Source of the DNA: Scedosporium boydii
Taxonomy: Eukaryota; Ascomycota; Sordariomycetes; Microascales; Microascaceae
Direction of reading: 5' to 3'
Length of the DNA: 64,000 bases
NCBI GenBank assembly: GCA_002221725.1
Contig: NJFT01000213.1
Coordinates: forward strand, 1 to 64,000
Of the stretch, positions 58,199 through 64,000 are shown piece after piece (position 1 is the stretch's first letter; every line of letters starts with the position of its first letter). The notes below the pieces were generated by a model. It ran no database searches. It worked only from the letters and a program-made list of their open reading frames with translations, and had not been told where the DNA came from. The translations under genes were made by a program, and so were the position numbers.

Positions 58199-61100
58199 GA
58201 TGATAAGAGTGTTATGAGAGAACTAGTAGTTGAGAGGAGAGATAATGGAGAATATGACGATAACCACAGTGATCTACTGGATTATTTGATGAAAGAGAAT
58301 CAGATGAGAAGCAAAGAGTGAAGTAATTCGGTCGGAATGGGAGGCATATTTATGTGTAAGAGACAGTCATGACACCGTTCGTGGAGCGCGCCGTCCTTTC
58401 TTCCCCTTTCCATTGCATGCTCAGGGTATCAAATCCTGCTGCTGTCGTCCACCCATCACCATGCATCTAGCTATGAGTACGGGTCCTACTCCTCGTAGGA
58501 TTTGCTATCCCAGTAACTGAGTACGCGTCAGCATTATTTACAGCACCATAGGCGCCCCTCGCCTCGTGGCGGACGCAACACCCAGTGGCGCAGTGTATGA
58601 GATCTGATGTTTCTCAGTCTCATTAGCGAAGTGTGCATCGGGCAACGAGATAGACCCACTCGCTGCCAAATCGAAGTGGAATCAGGGCGTTCGGGGATTT
58701 CCACGGAGCATCCGAGACATCCGAGCCCTTGCCATGATAGGGCCGAATGGACAGCCCCAAGACATCGCTAAAACTAGAGGTTAAGTCGGGACTAGAATTC
58801 GACGAGGATTATGCACTACCCGTCTTAAAGGGCTTACCATTTGTTTAGCTGAAGCGATATATTTACAATCGAATTGTCAGGTTGGACTAAGTGTTAGTGT
58901 TTATTTTATTGAGTCTTGGGATATTATTCGTTGCGTTAAACAATACCAAGACGTCTAGACAGAGCTCTGCTACTATACTATTCAAATGCCTAAGTCTCCA
59001 TCCGATTTGGCTCAATTTCCTCGGTTCTCTACTTGACCGGTTCCATCCTTCAGGAGCCGTGAGTGGTGGGTTTGAAGACCTGAAAGGATTCAAATTTCTT
59101 CAAGGGGCTTCGTAGTCATGGTCCCCCTCGCCCTGACGCGACCTTGAGAGATGGAGATATGCCAGCGCAGATCCTGACAGATATTGCGCAGGCCACTTGT
59201 GGACAGCGGCGGATTTAAGGAGCGTGAACGTGCCGAGCGCGAGATGAATACGTAAGTTCCTGAGTTCCTACTCTCAACTCTTAAGAGTCGGAGATCTTCT
59301 AGGTACAAAAGTTCTACTGTAAGTCAAACCCCAGGCTTTGATGGTAATTTCCTCAAATGAAAACCCGGATGGTTGAGAGGGGCGTCCAGACTCTATGGCT
59401 TGCGTTCTAGGTCACGGCGGTTAAGGTTGTGAAGCCGCGGAAGCTGAAACTAGTGGAGGATGTGACTTCTTTTCTTTCCCTTTTAGCCCGCCTCAAGCTC
59501 ACCTCAAGCTCAAAATCAGCATCTTGCTCATTTCACCTGTACGTTCTTCTCATAAAGAAGAACTAAGAGTTTCCCCGCGCTGGAAAGGTACCCGGAAATA
59601 TAGACAGTTGGGCCATAGCAAACGAAATGGTAAATGGAACAGGAGGATACGTAGTTCAGGATCGATTTAGTGGAGAAATTCGTCCACTTGATAGTCTCCT
59701 CAGTCACAGGGCGCAATTTTGACAGCAACCAGAGGTTCTAAACATAGCTCCTGTGGTAGCGGCTGGTGAGCATAAAGGTAAACGAGAAAGCCGAAGATGA
59801 GATCGTGGAGATGGGTCGGACCAGTCGAGACCTCAACGAACAAGTATCGTTGTCTCGCAAGCTTTGAGGGCCATCTCCACTTCCCAACAAAAGGATTGGA
59901 TTGATCTACAAGGGGACGTTGGAACGCCCAGGGAACGAACATTAATAATGGCCAGTTCAAGCGGTTAAACGATAAGCCGATAGCACTGACATCTAAGAAG
60001 CGCGGTGGCACGCCAAGACTTGGAGGAACAACAAAGTGGCGTGTAACTCATGAACGACGTCGCGACCATACCTATGGTGTGGACCCTGTCTTGGCTTTCT
60101 GCCTTGTAAAATACTACGAAGTACTACATGGAGTAGAGCGACTATATGTCAAATGGGTCAATTATTGTGTGATCGGACAGACGAGCGGGGCAACGCCCCT
60201 TCCATTCTCATCAATGAACCAATGACTCCAATGATGAGCCTCGCATTCGCATTCGTTTCGGGGATAGTTGCTTTGATTTTCTTCCTGCTGGAACTTTTTG
60301 TGGCCCCACTCCATAAGTAGCCTAAAACCAGGCTCCATGGTTGTTGTTGGTTCAAATCCTCAGTGAATATGGGAGTAGAATAGAGCGTGTTGCCGTTTAC
60401 AAGCTAATCGTCACTTACGTTAGAAGTCGAGGCAACCACGTGGACACTTGTCTTGACGTAGCCCCAACAAGCCAGTCCGAAGTTTCCTTCGCAGGGCCCA
60501 GGACGCAGAACGGACATCGGCTTCGCGGAAGGCCATGGGGTTGTGTATATGTGTCTCTCTGTATATAATAGAAAATGTCGACTCCGTCTATAACAGATCG
60601 TCGGACTTTGAGGATTTGGAGACTGGCGGTTCGACTGACACTGCTCACTTCCTTAGTTGTGAGGTATTCGAGAGGTTTCTCCACACTCAAGATAGCGCAC
60701 GGAGGATGGGCTCCGAACAATATGGAAATTGTCACAGAGACTAGAACTGGTGGCTTCGTATTGGCTCCCCAGTTCGGAGGTGGCGCTCTCGACCGGAGTC
60801 TGGATCCCAACTGGCCGCGGCCTCCAATCCATTAGCTGGTGCGGGCAATTGCCTGGGGAGTTTCAGTTCGCACGAGATTGACCAGGGAGGACTGACATTA
60901 TCTACCCACTACTGTTCTGGATAATACAGCCTTCAATTACGTTCCTTCTATCTTTTCGATGAGGGAAACCTTTGCCTCCTGAGGCCATTCTAACTTGCCT
61001 ACGGCCGGAATTCCAACTGAAAACTACCGGGCCATGACCGTCGACATGATGGAGGCGACGTGGGATAGGGTTCAGCACTACTGTCAACGGCAGCTCCCCA

Positions 61101-61516
61101 ACGTCGCGAAGCGAGCTATTACAAAACTCCTTGACGCAACTCCCCCACGGTAACAACGCGTTCCTGCATCACACTTACATATCACAGCATATTAGTCTTC
61201 CCAATGATGGGACCGGTAATATTACTAGTTATATTGTTAACCGGCCCCCGCTGCGGGAGGCCCAGCCCGAGATCGTGGGTTGGTACCTGCAGCAGGGTGG
61301 TCGCTCTCATCCCGGTTGAACCTTTACCCGGTGACCAGTGCCGCCTAGGAGAAGAACTCCCAAGTACAGAAATACCCACGATAGAAAGGAAATAAGAGAA
61401 GGATAGGAAAACAGAAAAAAAGTCAATGATCGTAATAATGACAAACAAGAAGAGGGATAATTAGTGTGGTTAAGTAAGTACACTGTTCGCGGAACAAAAA
61501 AAAAAAATGTGTTACT
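58199..61516. other. Long gene-free stretch
   Basis: About 3.3 kb of normal composition with no supported protein gene. The ORFs are all short, overlap on both strands and lack protein-like features. Two Cys-poor frames at 59,700-60,011 (minus) and 60,415-60,810 (minus/plus) were considered and not accepted. It may hold non-coding RNA or decayed sequence that I cannot recognise. Confidence 0.45.
61496..61507 (-). terminator. Pol III terminator of tRNA-His
   Basis: Twelve A on the plus strand are a T12 run on the coding strand, beginning 10 nt after the tRNA 3' end. Such runs stop RNA polymerase III. Confidence 0.7.
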
Positions 61517-61588
61517 TGCCCAAGGGAGGACTCGAACCTCCGTTTCCACGGCCACAACGTGGCGTACTGACCCCTATACGACTTGAGC
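61517..61588 (-). tRNA. tRNA-His (GTG)
   Basis: The 72-nt cloverleaf folds fully: acceptor GCTCAAG with CTTGGGC, anticodon stem CCACG/CGTGG with loop TTGTGGC (anticodon GTG), and T arm GGAGG-TTCGAGT-CCTCC. The discriminator base is A. No intron. The B box is GGTTCGAGTCC. Confidence 0.93.
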
Positions 61589-61643
61589 TTTGCCCCTTTG
61601 AGGCGGCATGTAATAATGTTTGATTTCCTCGAGGGAAATCATT

Positions 61644-61739
61644 CGCTCCAGGCGGGGGTCGAACCCGCAACCTTTGGATCACCCTTGTTTTAACTGGGTG
61701 TTAAAAGTCCAACGCACTAACCAATTGTGCTACCGGAGC
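61644..61739 (-). tRNA. tRNA-Lys (TTT) with a 22-nt intron
   Basis: Acceptor GCTCCGG pairs with CTGGAGC (one G-T pair). The anticodon stem TTGGA/TCCAA has loop CTTTTAA (anticodon TTT). A 22-nt intron (61,680-61,701) sits one base 3' of the anticodon, the canonical position. The T arm is GCGGG-TTCGACC-CCCGC. It is on the same strand as the tRNA-His and 55 bp from it. Confidence 0.93.
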
Positions 61740-62306
61740 TACCAGCTTTTGTTATGGTCAGTGGGCCCTTTACGGGAGACTAAGTAAGGGTGGTAAGCTG
61801 TAACACCAGAAGTAAGATCTATTAGACCAGAGCGCACTTAAGAAATATCTTCTACTTGGTAAATATTTGTTGTTGGAGAGGTGATGGTGAGTCTATGATA
61901 AGAAAGCCTTCAGTAGGCATTCGTCTTCTATTGATTGCCTAGGACTGAAATAGACATCCTATTTTTCCTTTCGTTCAACAATAACAGCGATAAGACCATT
62001 GCAGTTATTCCCTCACCCTAGTAATATCTAATTATGCGTGTCACTCTTCGAGTTTAGATTCAACTGAAGCAGCAGGTCGCTTTCGCTGTCATCATCCCAC
62101 CCTTTTACTCCCCTTTGCCACTCGTGGTTTGCCGGGCTTGGGCAGTCCATTAAAATCCCTGTCGTGTCCAGTGTCGTGATTGATCCCTGTTTTACTTTTT
62201 ATTTTTTCCTTTTTTTACCAAACGCGACACCGCGACGCGAAACTATCAAACAAAGGAGAACCTGCTCACAACCTCGTGAGGATCTTCATATCCGCTCTAA
62301 AATATT

Positions 62307-62953
62307 ATGGCCCCGTTGTCCGATATAGATCGTCTTATCCAGGCCCCCGAGCCTATTCTGAGGGCCGTTCTTCTCGCCCTCTGCCGTGACGGTAAGGTGC
62401 TTTTCAAGGCAACACAATATATGGACCAGCTCGTCGAATGCGTCGTCGTCGAGCCGAAGGATGCCGCGAAGGATTCCGGGTCCCTGAAACGGAAAGCTGC
62501 GACCGAACCTCGCATATGCGTCCGATGTGAAGAAGTGTTCATGGAAGATGACAACTCTGAAGACGACTGCCTTTATCATCCTGGTGAGCGAATGGATCCG
62601 TTCTTTTTCTTTTCCCCCCCTTGGCCGACCACTCGTTTTAACCGCTACCGTCTAATAACACTCCCCGTCTCGTAGGCGAGATGGAGCCTGACTACGGATC
62701 GGACTTTTGGGCCGATCATGATGAGAAATGCCACGGAATCATCGACAGCAAGGAAAGCCGAGAAGAGTATCCGGAGGGGTTTCTTTGGGATTGCTGCGAC
62801 AAAATCGGCACTGATCCAGGATGTGTGAGCTCCCGTCACGAGGCTCATCCAGACAAACGATGGGGAAGTTGTGACACCCTCGAGAGCAACAAAAGTGACT
62901 TGGGTGAGGGGGATAGTGGGCGTGGAGGTGAAAATGGCAAGGATGAAGACTGA
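62307..62953 (+). CDS. CHORD-like zinc-binding protein
   Basis: Exon 1 is 62,307-62,583 and exon 2 is 62,676-62,953. The intron (GTGAGC...CGTAG) keeps phase and gives 184 aa. The centre carries CVRC (71-74), then C88-LYHPG with H91, DCC (132-133), GC at 142 and H147. This spacing and the YHPG and W-CC signatures recall a CHORD (Cys/His-rich) domain that binds two zinc ions. CHORD proteins act as co-chaperone partners (Sgt1/Hsp90) in other eukaryotes, but this one lacks a CS domain and is shorter. The N-terminal 45 residues are a helical domain, and the C-terminus is acidic and Gly-rich. Confidence 0.75.
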
Positions 62954-63598
62954 AGGACGTGAGACCGAGGGGGTCCGCCTGTTGAGATCCAACACAAGCC
63001 TAATTCCCATTCGCCACGTACACCAGAGGCTCTAAAAAAGCTCTTTTTCTTTTCTAGTGACAGGAGACGCGGCACATATTTCTTCTTTATTAATGGATCG
63101 AAGGAGATATAATGATGTCATGGAGAGAAGGATATCGAAAAGTACTTGGTCTTTCACCGCAAGTCAGCCTGCTCTGTCCCTGTACTTCTCTAGTACCAGC
63201 TAGTCCTCTTGACCCAGTTCGTAGGCTGCAAACTAAGGCGAAAATCGAACATTCAAACATCAATCGTAAGGGTCAACCAATAGTCAAGCCGTCCAACGGT
63301 CATTTACTATTGGTATTCTTTTGGACAATCCGGCACAAAACTCCACAGCAGAAAGTAGATAGCCAGGTGAGGAATCAGTCAGTTCCTAATTTGATGGCAG
63401 TGTCTTAAAAAATAATTAGAGATCAAAATCAGCTGCATTACTGCGCAAAATCAAGTACACCACCTTGCGTCTTATTCAGACGCGCATAGCACTGCTCAGG
63501 CATCTTGAACGTACTCAGGCACATCCAGCATCTATGGGTTCAGCACACGCCCCAGGTCATGTCTGTCTAGACTCGACCGGCTATGAAGCTCCACGTCC
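62954..63598. other. Intergenic region, no gene seen
   Basis: About 0.65 kb between two genes with convergent orientation. A 98-codon frame (63,112-63,408) has no features supporting a gene. Confidence 0.45.
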
Positions 63599-64000
63599 TC
63601 AATAGTTTCCACCGTCGGGTTCTGCGGGGTTCACACCTGTGGAGAGGCTACCCTCAGGTCTCAGGGACGACCGATCGGAATGAGGTTGGCTCGCATCATT
63701 CGGATTCTCGATGATCCTATCCAACTCCTCCCATCTTGGATACCGGCACTGGTCAAACAGCAGTTGTCTGTCACTTCCAGCCTCCCCGTACTCGTGGAGG
63801 CGGTTCGAATCTAATGACCACACGGGCGGGATTTTGTGTTTTTCAAAAACCTTCTCTGCGATTTCACCTTGGACTTCTCTTCCGGGAGACTCTGCGAGAA
63901 TACCATAATCGATTAGGCGGCCATCGCCTTGATCTAGCGCGATCAAATACTCGATGGGTTTCAGGCCATAGGAGTTTTCGACTGATAATGCGTTACCTCC
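63599..64000 (-). CDS. Partial hypothetical protein, 5' end beyond the window
   Basis: The frame is open from the window edge to a stop at 63,599, giving the C-terminal 134 residues. It contains YGLKPIEYLIALD near the edge, a Trp/Asp-rich middle (PPVWSLDSN, YPRWEELDRI) and a Ser/Pro-rich polar tail. I do not recognise the family. The start and upstream exons are not visible. Confidence 0.6.
   Translation of the reverse strand, partial: GGNALSVENSYGLKPIEYLIALDQGDGRLIDYGILAESPGREVQGEIAEKVFEKHKIPPVWSLDSNRLHEYGEAGSDRQLLFDQCRYPRWEELDRIIENPNDASQPHSDRSSLRPEGSLSTGVNPAEPDGGNY

Noticed and set aside
1..64000. CRISPR arrays, riboswitches, rRNA
   Set aside because: None seen. The regular repeats present are simple minisatellites without spacers, and the genome is eukaryotic.

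Overview
The window looks like a piece of a filamentous ascomycete genome (Pezizomycotina, probably Eurotiomycete-like; inferred, not proven). The signs are short GT..AG introns, Zn2Cys6 regulators, a CMT1-type GT69 glycosyltransferase, an OrdA-like P450, TTAGGG-like repeats, and two AT-rich blocks almost without CpA/TpG, the signature of repeat-induced point mutation (RIP).

Layout. 1-16,560 is an AT-rich, RIP-degraded repeat block with no living gene. Its core is a dead minus-strand Ty3/gypsy element whose RT, RNase H and integrase are still recognisable through many stops. A 621-bp mini LTR element with a perfect 5-bp target duplication sits between RT and RNase H. A second copy lies in inverted orientation, and there is a solo LTR. 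16,561-20,436 is gene-poor and holds one hypothetical gene. 20,437-23,533 is a decayed secreted metalloprotease/spherulin-4 fusion next to a second RIP block (23,534-25,010).

25,318-33,926 holds an M19 dipeptidase, a Dal5-type transporter broken by one stop, a flavin monooxygenase and a Zn2Cys6 regulator with an apparent frameshift. 35,112-40,123 holds a DEAD-box helicase, a GT69 enzyme and a mucin-like membrane protein. 40,864-56,194 is a set of genes that looks like metabolite tailoring or catabolism: two paralogous SDRs, an MFS exporter, a P450, an FMN reductase with a zinc ribbon, a glyoxalase-fold enzyme, a Zn2Cys6 regulator and a decayed bicupin. There is no PKS, NRPS or terpene synthase in view. 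The tail has a secreted protein, tRNA-His, an intron-containing tRNA-Lys, a CHORD-like protein and a partial gene at the edge.

Several genes carry single stops or frame breaks. Some fit RIP-type C-to-T changes near the AT blocks. Others could be indel errors in the assembly, and the sequence alone cannot separate these. Intron models were worked out by hand from splice sites and phase.
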